This document shows positions 27,830 to 37,065 of a stretch of 40,359 bases of DNA, in pieces (position 1 is the stretch's first letter; every line of letters starts with the position of its first letter). The notes beneath the pieces are model-generated. The model was not told the DNA's origin. It saw only the letters and a program-made list of their open reading frames with translations, and did not search any database. Both the position numbers and the translations under genes were made by a program. This DNA is from Candidatus Doudnabacteria bacterium. Lineage in GTDB: Bacteria; Patescibacteriota; Doudnabacteria; UBA920. The stretch lies in NCBI GenBank assembly GCA_023245995.1, contig JAHFJH010000008.1, positions 1 through 40,359 on the forward strand. Reading direction: 5' to 3'.

Positions 27830-29920
27830 TCACTCCATATGCAGTTCTTCACTAAGAGGAGTGGCTAGAGTTTTTAGTATTTTGTAACTGTCCAAGTTCG
27901 GGTCTTGGGTAGTTAGGTCATGCGCTGCTTGTTTTGCTTTTTCTAATACTTTCAGCGTTAAGTATTGGCCGTATTTAAACTGAAAACCTGTCTGATTTGT
28001 GCCGAAAAGAGAGCCAAACCCTCGGGTTTTTAGGTCGTATTCTGCTAGTAAAAAACCATCGCTTGTTTTTGTAAAAAGTTTTAAGCGTTCCTCTGCTCCA
28101 GCTGAGCCGGAGAATATTAAGCAGTATGACTGGTGCTCCCCACGACCAACTCTTCCTCTAAGCTGGTGTAACTGCGCGAGGCCAAACCTTTCCGCGTCTT
28201 CTATTATCATGACGCTGGCGTTTGGTATGTCTATACCAATTTCAATAACAGAAGTTGCTACTAAAATGTCGATTTCTTTATTTTTAAAAGCTAACATGAC
28301 AGTGTCTTTTTCTGTGCCCTTCATGGAACCGTAAACTAGTCCTAGCTTTAAGTGAGGGAAGACTTTTGTTTGCAGGCGGGCAAATTCTGCTTTTGCTGCT
28401 TTGCTTGCAAGCTTGTCCGACTCTTCCACAAGAGGTGTGATAATAAATGCCTGTCTGCCAGATTTTATTTCTTTGTCTATGAAATTGTACGCCCCAGATC
28501 TTTTATCTTCTGGTACTAGCCATGTTTTTATAGTTTTTCGATTTTTTGGTAATTCGGTAACAGTAGTTATTTCCAAGTCCCCATAGAGCGCAAGTGCTGC
28601 TGTTCTTGGTATTGGGGTTGCTGTCATGGATAAAAGGTGTGGATAACGAACAAGTGTCGATTTTTTAATCGTATTTTTACTATTTGCATTACTTATCTCT
28701 GTTAACGCGCCACGTTGCTCCACTCCAAAGCGGTGTTGTTCATCAATAATTACAAACGCGAGGTTTTTAAAGTTAACAGATTCTTGCAATATGGCATGTG
28801 TACCTATTAAGAGGTTAACTTTGCCATTTTTTACATGGTTTAATAGCTCTATTTTTTTAAATGCATGCTTGTTTAGCGTGTGAAAGTTACGTGTAAGCAA
28901 ACCAACTTTTAATTCCGACTTTTTTACCTTAAAGTTGTATTGAAGAATATTTTCAAAATGTTGTCTGGCTAGAATTTCAGTTGGGACTAGGAAAGCGACT
29001 TGAAAGCCTTCGTCAATAACTTGCATTGCAGCTAATAGCGCGACAATAGTTTTACCACTACCTACATCACCCTGCAGTAGTCTGTTCATGGGGTGCTTGT
29101 GCTCTATGTCTTGCAGTATGGTCCATAGCGCTACTTTTTGACCCTCTGTTAGGGTAAAAGGTAGTTTAGCAATGGCTGATTTTATATATGGTATTTCGGT
29201 TTTTATGCTAGGTGCAGACCATTTTTTTAGTTGCTGTCTATGTTGTTCAACTGCAAGTTGTTGTATAAAACTTTCTTCAAACGCTAGTCTTTCTTGAGCC
29301 TTTGCAAGCTGCTCTAAATTAGACGGAAAATGTAGTTCTTCGACCGTTTTATTAATTGGTAAAATGTTATATTTTCGTATTATATTTTCGGGTAAAATAT
29401 CTATTAGTTCATGTGCATGCGAAAGCTGTTCATGTACAAGCTTTCTAAAGGTTTTTGGAAATATAGCGTCTGGCAGTTTGTAAACAGGTACAAGTCTGCC
29501 TGTGTGTATGGACTCCTTGCTAACTTTTTCGTATATTGGGTTTGTTAGTTGCAACCCTTTATACTGGTCCACCTTGCCTGAAAGTAATACTTCATCGCCT
29601 TGGTGCAGTGTCTCTGCTATGTAGCTAATATTAAACCAAGTTATTTTTATAGTTCCCGTGCTATCGGAAATAATTGCCTCTGTTAGCATTTTTCTCGTAG
29701 CAAAAGAAAACCTTGCGGCTATTGTCTTTATTTTACCGCGAATAGTTACAATTTCGCCTGCCTTAAGTTCTGCAATAGGACTAAATTTACTAAAGTCCAA
29801 ATAACGAGCGGGGTAGTATGCAAGCAAATCGGCAATTGTGTGTATGCCTATTCCTGCTAGGGCTTTAGTGAGTTTCGGCCCAGTTTTTGAGATTTTGTAC
29901 ACAGTGTCTTCAAGATTCAT
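27830..29920 (-). CDS. recG: ATP-dependent DNA helicase RecG
   Basis: MNRLLQGDVGSGKTIVALLAAM, IIDEQHRFGVEQRG, SMTATPIPRTAAL, QLRGRVGRGEHQSYC. Confidence 0.94.
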   Translation of the reverse strand: MNLEDTVYKISKTGPKLTKALAGIGIHTIADLLAYYPARYLDFSKFSPIAELKAGEIVTIRGKIKTIAARFSFATRKMLTEAIISDSTGTIKITWFNISYIAETLHQGDEVLLSGKVDQYKGLQLTNPIYEKVSKESIHTGRLVPVYKLPDAIFPKTFRKLVHEQLSHAHELIDILPENIIRKYNILPINKTVEELHFPSNLEQLAKAQERLAFEESFIQQLAVEQHRQQLKKWSAPSIKTEIPYIKSAIAKLPFTLTEGQKVALWTILQDIEHKHPMNRLLQGDVGSGKTIVALLAAMQVIDEGFQVAFLVPTEILARQHFENILQYNFKVKKSELKVGLLTRNFHTLNKHAFKKIELLNHVKNGKVNLLIGTHAILQESVNFKNLAFVIIDEQHRFGVEQRGALTEISNANSKNTIKKSTLVRYPHLLSMTATPIPRTAALALYGDLEITTVTELPKNRKTIKTWLVPEDKRSGAYNFIDKEIKSGRQAFIITPLVEESDKLASKAAKAEFARLQTKVFPHLKLGLVYGSMKGTEKDTVMLAFKNKEIDILVATSVIEIGIDIPNASVMIIEDAERFGLAQLHQLRGRVGRGEHQSYCLIFSGSAGAEERLKLFTKTSDGFLLAEYDLKTRGFGSLFGTNQTGFQFKYGQYLTLKVLEKAKQAAHDLTTQDPNLDSYKILKTLATPLSEELHME

Positions 29921-29966
29921 ATTAGTATCCTAAAATAGAAGACTATCTTTCTTACTCAGTTTCGAA

Positions 29967-30043
29967 TGGTGACCCTAGCTGGAATCGAACCAGCGACCTT
30001 CTCCTTCGGAGGGAGACGCTCTAATCCACTGAGCTACAGGGCC
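29967..30043 (-). tRNA. tRNA-Arg (anticodon CCG), CCA encoded
   Basis: GGCCCTGTAGCTCAGTGGATTAGAGCGTCTCCCTCCGAAGGAGAAGGTCGCTGGTTCGATTCCAGCTAGGGTCACCA folds as a cloverleaf; loop CTCCGAA. Confidence 0.93.
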
Positions 30044-30074
30044 TTAGATATTCTAATTTATATATTGTAAGTAA

Positions 30075-30107
30075 AACAAAGAACCACCACAAGGGTGGTT
30101 CTTTGTG
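30075..30107. terminator. Rho-independent hairpin terminator
   Basis: acaaagaaccaccacaagggtggttctttgtg. Confidence 0.8.
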
Positions 30108-30116
30108 TGTCATAAG

Positions 30117-30590
30117 TTAAAAATGGAAGCGGTGGGCAATGCGTTGGGAAAAAGAGGGGAGAGAATTTTCTGCTTCTGCCAAATGTTTTAGTAACAAGTT
30201 TCTTATTGCTGCTCCGTCTTGGTCTAGTAGCTCAATAATTATTGTCTGCCGTAGGTATGTACTCGCTTCAAGATTTAAGGTTTTGTGGTCTTTTGTATTT
30301 ACTATCCAAAAATGTTTAAAGTGTTTATACGGAATGTAAAGCTTGCCCAGTGTTACGCCTTCGTTGTCCAACTCTACAGTAACAACTTCGGGTTTGCGTT
30401 TGGCAAAAAGAGTAATCAGTACAGCCAAAATAACCATAGTAGCAGCACCAAAGTAGTCGCTGACTATAATTTGGTAGGCTGTTAAAATTAATAATATAAA
30501 ATAAAGCGCACTGTACCAGCCGAAAGATTTGTCGTATTGTTTAAACTCTGGCGCTTCCCAACTAAAATGAATTGTGTTTGTTTCTGCCAT
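30117..30590 (-). CDS. Small membrane protein with two TM segments, unknown function
   Basis: Start chosen at MAETNTIHFSWEAPEF (30590) because the longer ORF start runs into tRNA-Ser; TMs YSALYFILLILTAYQIIV and GAATMVILAVLITLFA. Confidence 0.75.
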   Translation of the reverse strand: MAETNTIHFSWEAPEFKQYDKSFGWYSALYFILLILTAYQIIVSDYFGAATMVILAVLITLFAKRKPEVVTVELDNEGVTLGKLYIPYKHFKHFWIVNTKDHKTLNLEASTYLRQTIIIELLDQDGAAIRNLLLKHLAEAENSLPSFSQRIAHRFHF

Positions 30591-30611
30591 GTTTTTATTA
30601 TAGCACTTTTT

Positions 30612-30620
30612 TGCTATAAT
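30612..30620 (+). promoter_or_regulatory. Extended -10 promoter element (TGC-TATAAT) for tRNA-Ser(TGA)
   Basis: ttgctataatgag, 18 nt before the tRNA 5' end. Confidence 0.6.
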
Positions 30621-30638
30621 GAGATTCCGGCATGTTCT

Positions 30639-30727
<89 letters not shown>

Positions 30728-30765
30728 GAGTTTTATGCTATTTTATAAATTTTTTATGTCTTGCC

Positions 30766-31680
30766 ATGAATATTTTAGTTATTACTGGCGGGTCGTCTCC
30801 AGAACGAAAGATTTCTTTACTTTCTGCCAGAATGGTAGCGAAAGTTCTTCGTGAAAAGAAACATAGCGTTACCGTATTTGATTTTAAAAATGGTTTAACA
30901 CATTTAAAAGATCTTTTACCCAAATTTAATCTTGCATGGCCAATAATGCATGGCAAAGAAGGGGAAGACGGAGTTCTTTACCAATTTCTTAGCTCAAGTA
31001 AAATAGCTTATGTTGGTTCATCCCCAAAGGGTGCAAAAACAGCTTTCGATAAAATTTTATTTAAAAAGTATTGCAATAGAAAACGTTTGCCTACGGCTAA
31101 ATGGAAGATTATAGCAAATGCAAAGGGGATAGGCAAATTTGGCTTTCCCTGCGTTTTAAAGGGAGCATATGGTGGTTCCTCAAAGGAGGTGTTTTTACTT
31201 CGTTCGGGTCAAGACTTAGAAAATATTCAGGTACGGAAGTTGTTGCGAGCCAATAATAAATTTTTTGTTGAAAAGTTAGTGACTGGAACAGAGATTACCG
31301 TCGGCGTGCTTGGTGGAAAACCTCTTCCAGTTTTGGAGATAATTCCTCCAAAAGGTGCTTGGTTTAACTATAAGAACAAGTATTCGGGCAAGACTTTGGA
31401 GGTTCCATTCGCTCCTTCTGTTAGTTTGGACGTTCAGCGAAAAGCGAAGAAGTTGGCTATGCAAATTCATAAAGATTTAGATTTAGGAAGTTATTCTAGA
31501 ACCGACATTATAGTGGAAAATAATATTCCCTACATTATTGAAATAAATACACCCGGGGGTGTTGGGTTTACAGCTGAGAGCTTGCTACCTAAGGCTGCAA
31601 AGGCTATGGGCATGTCTTTTGGCAAGCTAGTTGAAGCCATTTTGGCCGATGTCAGCAAAATAAGTGCTGATATTAATTAA
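30766..31680 (+). CDS. ddl: D-alanine--D-alanine ligase
   Basis: ITGGSSPERKISLLSARMV, WPIMHGKEGEDGVLYQFL, FPCVLKGAYGGSSKEV, YSRTDIIVENNIPYIIEINTPGG. Confidence 0.92.
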   Translation: MNILVITGGSSPERKISLLSARMVAKVLREKKHSVTVFDFKNGLTHLKDLLPKFNLAWPIMHGKEGEDGVLYQFLSSSKIAYVGSSPKGAKTAFDKILFKKYCNRKRLPTAKWKIIANAKGIGKFGFPCVLKGAYGGSSKEVFLLRSGQDLENIQVRKLLRANNKFFVEKLVTGTEITVGVLGGKPLPVLEIIPPKGAWFNYKNKYSGKTLEVPFAPSVSLDVQRKAKKLAMQIHKDLDLGSYSRTDIIVENNIPYIIEINTPGGVGFTAESLLPKAAKAMGMSFGKLVEAILADVSKISADIN

Positions 31681-31696
31681 ATAGAGAACATTCCAT

Positions 31697-31740
31697 AAAA
31701 CAAAAACAGCCTTATCTCTAGAATTTGGCTGTTTTTGTTT
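31697..31740. terminator. Rho-independent hairpin terminator downstream of ddl
   Basis: aaaacaaaaacagcc ... ggctgtttttgttt. Confidence 0.8.
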
Positions 31741-31872
31741 GTTTACGTTGTGGCTTGCCACCTCGCAAATCTTTATGTATCTAGGTGAAAGACGTTACAT
31801 CTTTCATATCCGGAAATCTGTGCCGGAGTCTGGTTTTGCATCTCTTGTGCAAAACCAAGTCCGAAACCGATT

Positions 31873-32979
31873 TTATTTTAAAGGGTATTGGGGTAAAGGG
31901 CTTTCTACTTGGAAACCGCTTTGCAAAGTATCTGGCTCGGTAGCCGCTTCCGTTGGAATAGCTGTGCTGTCTTTTGGTGCGTCTTTGTCTTGGGTATTTG
32001 CAGAATCTGCTGCAGCTTTTACTTTGCCAGGCAGACTAGTAACGGTAATATTTTTGGCAGTTAGTTTGTCACCAGTTTTAACAGCGCTAACACTAACTGT
32101 TATACCAACTTTAAGTATTGTTTTGCTTTCACTGTTTTTTGGTTGCGCTATTTCTGTTTTATCATTTAAGATTATTACTTCTTTGCCTACGGTAAGGTCT
32201 TTGTCGGTAATAGCTGTAATTGTGCCATTTATAGTAGTGGGTAGTTCTGCTAAAGCCGACTCGTTTGAGGCTGCAACAAGCAGACGTTTTGCTTCGGCAA
32301 TAGTTTTAGTTCCTGCTTCGGCAACGGTTAAGGCCTTGGCTGCGGCGTCTTTGACCACCTCGCTAGTTTGGTTGCCACTAATTACCTTAACTTGAGTTTC
32401 GTTAATAGATGCCAGCCTGTTAAGCAGAACAGAATTTTTTTGAGCAATGGCTACTTTATTCACGCTTTCTATAGTGGCTACTGTTTGGCTGCTAAGTTCA
32501 TTTAGTGCGGCTGCCTTGGTTCTTGGGTCTGCATTTGTGTCTTTCAAAATAGCTTCTGTTTCTGCTAATCTGTTTTCTGCAAAAGAAAGCTGAAGGTTCG
32601 CTTTGGCGTTATCGTCGGCTACGAAACTTAAACGAAGTGTTTCCGATTTACGTTTATAAGCGTATAAGGTGCTACCAGGTTTGCTGCCGGAAGCAAGTAC
32701 AATTGTAACTAGGACTCCCATAGCTAAAGTCGCCATGCCAAAGTAGCTGGTTCTGCGAATAAGATGTAAGCTGTTGTGTGCTGGTTCTGCAAGTTCTGCT
32801 GTTAAATATTTACGTTGTTTCTGAGAGTCTGGAAGGGGATTCTTAGGAAGGTTGCGTAAGCTCTCCGAAATATTTAGTAGTTCAGTTGTATCTGGGTTTA
32901 ATGTGGTCATTATAAAAGGACTACCTGCTTGTGCAAGCGTACGTTCCAACTTTTTAGCTTTTATATATGTCCTTATCAT
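31873..32979 (-). CDS. DUF5667-like membrane protein, putative regulator/anti-sigma partner
   Basis: TM FGMATLAMGVLVTIVLASG followed by 'GSTLYAYKRKSETLRLSFVADDNAKANLQLSFAENRLAETEAIL'; ATGA overlap with the sigma factor gene. Confidence 0.78.
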   Translation of the reverse strand: MIRTYIKAKKLERTLAQAGSPFIMTTLNPDTTELLNISESLRNLPKNPLPDSQKQRKYLTAELAEPAHNSLHLIRRTSYFGMATLAMGVLVTIVLASGSKPGSTLYAYKRKSETLRLSFVADDNAKANLQLSFAENRLAETEAILKDTNADPRTKAAALNELSSQTVATIESVNKVAIAQKNSVLLNRLASINETQVKVISGNQTSEVVKDAAAKALTVAEAGTKTIAEAKRLLVAASNESALAELPTTINGTITAITDKDLTVGKEVIILNDKTEIAQPKNSESKTILKVGITVSVSAVKTGDKLTAKNITVTSLPGKVKAAADSANTQDKDAPKDSTAIPTEAATEPDTLQSGFQVESPLPQYPLK

Positions 32980-33575
32980 TGATTAAAGTTTGTTCTGTCC
33001 TTAAAGTGTTCGCGCAGTTTAGTAAGAGCTCGAAATTGTAATATACGTATGTTGCCTTCGGACTTGCCTAAAAGTTCGGCAATTTCACTAATTTCAAATT
33101 CTTCTAAAAATCTTAATTTAACAACCGTTTGTTGGTCTTGCGGTAGGCTACTTAAGGCTTTGAGTAGTCGAACTTCCTCAGACTGTAACTGCAATGTGTC
33201 TATGGCAGTGGTCTCGAACGACTCTAGCGACTCCAGTTCTTCTATGTTTACCGTAACTGTAGTTTTGCGGTAATGGTCTATAAGCAAATTACGAGCAATT
33301 TGGAACAGCCAGCCACGTAGTTTCGGTGAGCCACCTTTTAAAGAGCCTAAAGCTTTAAAGGCTTTTAAAAAAACCTCTTCGGTCAAGTCTTCGGCGGTTT
33401 GTTTGTGACTTGTACGGTAATAGAGAAATTTAAAAATATTTTCAAAATACCGGTCGTAAATAGCGCCAAATGCGTCTGCGTCGCCATTTTGCGCGTCCAA
33501 TAATATATTGGACTCTATGGATGAGTCTGACACATTTTTACCTTTACTAATATTAAAGACGGTTTCTTGGCTCAT
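32976..33575 (-). CDS. ECF-type sigma-70 family RNA polymerase sigma factor
   Basis: GAIYDRYFENIFKFLYYRTSHKQTAEDLTEEVFLKAFKAL; LPQDQQTVVKLRFLEEFEISEIAELLGKSEGNIRILQFRALTKLRE. Confidence 0.92.
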   Translation of the reverse strand: MSQETVFNISKGKNVSDSSIESNILLDAQNGDADAFGAIYDRYFENIFKFLYYRTSHKQTAEDLTEEVFLKAFKALGSLKGGSPKLRGWLFQIARNLLIDHYRKTTVTVNIEELESLESFETTAIDTLQLQSEEVRLLKALSSLPQDQQTVVKLRFLEEFEISEIAELLGKSEGNIRILQFRALTKLREHFKDRTNFNQ

Positions 33576-33614
33576 TTGTTACAAAAGGGGATAAATACAC
33601 GGGTATCAGCACCA

Positions 33615-33623
33615 ATTGTAGCA
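33615..33623 (-). promoter_or_regulatory. Extended -10 element (TGC-TACAAT) upstream of sigma factor gene
   Basis: Minus strand aaaTGCTACAATtgg, 40 nt before ATG 33575. Confidence 0.4.
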
Positions 33624-33704
33624 TTTTTCATGGTTTTGGTCTTTTTGAGCGATAGTTTTTTGTTCTATAATTTGCTGCTGTATTGCTAAAATGAGTATAT
33701 TATT

Positions 33705-33733
33705 TTGACTCAAAGCCGTACATTAGTTAGAAT
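33705..33733 (+). promoter_or_regulatory. Sigma70-type promoter (TTGACT-N17-TAGAAT) upstream of tRNA-Ser(GCT)
   Basis: ttgact caaagccgtacattagt tagaat. Confidence 0.55.
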
Positions 33734-33809
33734 ATGATAGCTAATTTAAGGGTAATTTGTTAGGCAATTATATTGGTAATTGCGTGTGCAAGTTCTGCGC
33801 TTTTATGAT

Positions 33810-33937
<128 letters not shown>

Positions 33938-33994
33938 TAGTGGATGAGCTATGCATGAAGGTGATACTGTACGTGTGAATAAGGTTTAAAGCAT

Positions 33995-34687
33995 ATGATA
34001 AATAAACTTTTTTTAAGTGGCGGCGGAGACCAGGAAACAACGTATGAATTTGATGAGCTATTTTTTTGTTCGCTGCCATTGAAAGCCAATATTCTTTACA
34101 TTCCGGTTGCCATGGCCAGTACTGTGGAAAAAAGGAAGTCGTGTTTGGACTGGTTTTCAAAACTTGTTTCAAGCCATGAAAGTAGTGAAAGGCATTATAG
34201 TTTTGTAATATGGAATGGTGATGAGGATTTGCCAAATTTGCATAATTATAGTGCTATATACGTCGGTGGAGGGAACACTTATCGGTTATTGGCTATTTTG
34301 CAAAAAACGGGAATGTTGGAAAGTCTACTTGAATATATAAAACAAGGTGGAATTTATTATGGCGGTAGTGCCGGTGCGGTTATTTCTGGGAGGAGTTTGC
34401 GAACAGTAGAAGAAGAAAATTTAGAAAACTACATAAACCATCTTGGCATGGACATGGTACGCGGCTTTTCTATATTTCCGCATTTTTCAAATAGCGATGA
34501 ACAAAGGGGCGCTATTAAAAATATTTGTGTCAAAAACACTCTAAATATAGTTGCAGTTCCAGAAGGCTCTGGCATTGTAATTGAAGAGGCAAATATCTGC
34601 GTTTTTGGCATGGCTTCTGTTTATACGCAAGACGATAAAGTCTATGAATGTACACATGGAGATAGCCTGAAAAATTTTGTGAAATAA
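33995..34687 (+). CDS. pepE: Peptidase S51 (dipeptidase E-like)
   Basis: LFLSGGGDQETT, IYVGGGNTYRLL, GGIYYGGSAGAVISG nucleophile motif. Confidence 0.8.
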   Translation: MINKLFLSGGGDQETTYEFDELFFCSLPLKANILYIPVAMASTVEKRKSCLDWFSKLVSSHESSERHYSFVIWNGDEDLPNLHNYSAIYVGGGNTYRLLAILQKTGMLESLLEYIKQGGIYYGGSAGAVISGRSLRTVEEENLENYINHLGMDMVRGFSIFPHFSNSDEQRGAIKNICVKNTLNIVAVPEGSGIVIEEANICVFGMASVYTQDDKVYECTHGDSLKNFVK

Positions 34688-34715
34688 ATAGTAGTCTTGC
34701 TTGTAGTAATACATA

Positions 34716-35215
34716 GTGTCAATTAAGAAATTTATTATGCAAATGTCAACAAAAGGTTTTGGGATTGTTATAGCAGTCGTTGTTATTGTGGGTGGAGCAT
34801 TTTTGCTATTCAGCAAAAATAATAACGCAGTACAACCTACAGTACCCGTAGCAGAGCAGTCGGCTACGCCAACAATAGAGCAACAATCAAACCCTACTCC
34901 GAGCACCATAGCAAATACTCCAACTCCGACTATAAAAGTTACCCCAACTTTATCACCGACTGCTACACCTCCTGCTACAAATACTTATTCCATGGCTATG
35001 GTAGCAAAGCATGGCGGTAGCTCCAGTTGCTGGACTGCTATAAATGGTAAAGTCTACGACTTAACAGCATGGATTGGCCAACACCCTGGTGGTCCGGTAA
35101 ATATTTAAGCATCTGTGGAAAAGACGGTAGTAGTGCTTTTAACGACCAACACGGTGGTCAATCCCGCCCAAAGAATGAACTTGCTGGCTTTGAAATTGGC
35201 ACGCTGGTTAATTAA
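34716..35215 (+). pseudogene. Membrane-anchored cytochrome b5-like heme-binding protein, interrupted by a 1-nt frameshift near 35103-35108
   Basis: Frame 1: ...WTAINGKVYDLTAWIGQHPGGPVNI*; -1 frame continues LSICGKDGSSAFNDQHGGQSRPKNELAGFEIGTLVN*; N-terminal TM and PT-rich linker. Confidence 0.8.
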
Positions 35216-35231
35216 CTAAGTTAAGAAGTGC

Positions 35232-35263
35232 AAAATCGCTTACATAGTTGAGCGATTTTTTGT
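35232..35263 (+). terminator. Rho-independent terminator
   Basis: aaaatcgcttacatagttgagcgattttttg. Confidence 0.7.
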
Positions 35264-35367
35264 TTTGTTATGTGTTAAGCTAAATAAGGGTGTGGCGTTA
35301 AATGCGTCTGAGCATTAAAAATGCATATTGGCTTACTTGCTTTAATATTTTTTATTTTTTTAGTTAT

Positions 35368-35931
35368 ATGACTTGGCGGACACATATGGCGGTTGGGGCA
35401 AATGCAATTTGGCTTGCAGGTTTTGCGGGAAAGTTAGACGCGTCTATTTTGTTGTTACTTTTTGTTGCCTGTGGAATGAGTCTTCTGCCAGATATAGATA
35501 TTGCAGGCAGTGGCGCCAAAGTGCACTATGTTGGCGGGGGAGTCTTGGGTGTGTTTCGTGGCGTTTTCCATGGTGTGTATTTTGGCCACCGTGGTTTAAT
35601 GCATTCTGTTTTGGCTGCTGTAATTGTTTTTGTTGTCTGTTGGTTGTTTACGCATAGTTTATTTCCTGTACTGCCATTTGTAGCGGCTTTAGCTTACTTC
35701 AGTCATTCTTTAATAGACGGTTTTAACGACAGCGTTGGGTATTTTTACCCATTTGTGTTAAGGAAGGTTTCTTTATTGCCAAAGTTTTTAAGGGTAAAAG
35801 TAGGCGGTCCGGTAGATGTCGGTCTTATGTATGTTGCGCTTTTGTGTTTGGCGTTGTTTTTTTTAGTGCATGCTCAAAGTTTTTTGCCAAATATTAATTC
35901 CTCTTTTATACTTGGGCAGAGGGAGTATTAA
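35368..35931 (+). CDS. YdjM-like membrane-bound metal-dependent hydrolase family protein
   Basis: MTWRTHMAVG, SLLPDIDIAGS, HRGLMHSVLAA, YFSHSLIDGFNDSVGYFYPF; several TMs; start moved from 35302 to the conserved-looking ATG. Confidence 0.78.
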   Translation: MTWRTHMAVGANAIWLAGFAGKLDASILLLLFVACGMSLLPDIDIAGSGAKVHYVGGGVLGVFRGVFHGVYFGHRGLMHSVLAAVIVFVVCWLFTHSLFPVLPFVAALAYFSHSLIDGFNDSVGYFYPFVLRKVSLLPKFLRVKVGGPVDVGLMYVALLCLALFFLVHAQSFLPNINSSFILGQREY

Positions 35932-35935
35932 ATTT

Positions 35936-36355
35936 ATGAAAATATATTTTGCTGGTTCTATTCGTGGCGGTAGGGACGACGCGGGTTTTTATGCGAAGCT
36001 TATAGAAGTATTGCAACAATACGGAACAGTACTAACTGAACATATTGGCCTAAAAACTTTAACCGATAACGGTGAACAGCGTCCGCCTGAAGAAATATTT
36101 GAAAGGGATACTGCATGGGTTAAGGAGGCTTCTGTGGTTGTAGCTGAAGTTACGCAACCCAGTCTTGGTGTAGGTTATGAAATTGGTTTGGCGGAAAGTT
36201 TGCGCATACCAGTTCTTTGTCTGTTTCGAACCAGCTCCGACAAACGTTTATCTGCTATGATTTCTGGAAATACATATTGTGTCGTAAAAAAGTACGACTC
36301 AATAGATGACGCTGTACGTATTTTAGCCGAGTATTTTAAAAAAACTGCTAAATAA
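35936..36355 (+). CDS. Nucleoside 2-deoxyribosyltransferase family protein
   Basis: MKIYFAGSIRGGRDD...; ERDTAWVKEASVVVAEVTQPSLGVGYEIGLAESLRIPVLCLFR. Confidence 0.85.
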   Translation: MKIYFAGSIRGGRDDAGFYAKLIEVLQQYGTVLTEHIGLKTLTDNGEQRPPEEIFERDTAWVKEASVVVAEVTQPSLGVGYEIGLAESLRIPVLCLFRTSSDKRLSAMISGNTYCVVKKYDSIDDAVRILAEYFKKTAK

Positions 36356-36395
36356 AAAAGCCTGGACACGGGTGAGATGCGCCAAGCTTGCAGTG

Positions 36396-36938
36396 TTACA
36401 CTTTGTGCATTTGTTTTGCTCGCCAGTACCTTATCGGCGTGTGTTTGCGCACGCGGTTGGCCAGTGGTTGGCTAACTTCGTGCCTAGTATTGCACCCTCC
36501 TCTCGTGCACACCCAGAGTAACTTGTCCCCGTCAGTGTTCAGGTCCATGTAGTCTGGGTGCTCAAGGCAGAACCTTGCAGATGTTGCTAGCGAGAGCAAA
36601 ATTTCCGCAAGATGCCTGAACCTTTGTGGAAACGTGTCCTTGTTAACGTATTGGTTAATTTTGGACAATTTCCACGCTGTCACGTCTTGTCCGCTTGGAC
36701 GTCGCGCTTTAATGAGAAGTTGCATCATTTTTTTACCTTTCGGAAAAATAATGCGCCCAGAAACCGCAGTCCAAATTACCAACACAAGTCTGCTTGTAAT
36801 TGTGGTGGTAATTTTTCGTTCGGCGTCTAGGTTAGGAGCTTCCTCGTTGCTACAGCGAAAGTCCAAACCTTCCAAGTAGCGCAAAAGCTTTGCTATAGCT
36901 TTTCGCGCAACTTCGGTTACTGCTTCGTTGCGTTTCAT
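36396..36938 (-). CDS. Orphan hypothetical protein in a locally GC-richer island
   Basis: 180-aa ORF with GGAGG SD (36943-36947) and TTGACA-N17-TAAGAT promoter upstream; sequence not recognised. Confidence 0.65.
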   Translation of the reverse strand: MKRNEAVTEVARKAIAKLLRYLEGLDFRCSNEEAPNLDAERKITTTITSRLVLVIWTAVSGRIIFPKGKKMMQLLIKARRPSGQDVTAWKLSKINQYVNKDTFPQRFRHLAEILLSLATSARFCLEHPDYMDLNTDGDKLLWVCTRGGCNTRHEVSQPLANRVRKHTPIRYWRAKQMHKV

Positions 36939-37008
36939 ACGCCCTCCGGTTTGATTGTGAACGGTTTGCCCGCGTTACAACCCTCGAGGTAGGCGACTGA
37001 TTGCTTGT

Positions 37009-37037
37009 ATCTTAGTGTTTTGTAATTTGCCTGTCAA
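37009..37037 (-). promoter_or_regulatory. Consensus-like sigma70 promoter TTGACA-N17-TAAGAT driving the orphan ORF
   Basis: Minus strand ttgacaggcaaattacaaaacactaagat. Confidence 0.65.
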
Positions 37038-37065
37038 AGGGTGCATACGCCATATTTTGCAAAGG

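Noticed and set aside
31739-32395. 218-aa plus-strand ORF
   Set aside because: Antisense to the well-supported DUF5667-like gene and overlaps the hairpin region; composition is shadow coding
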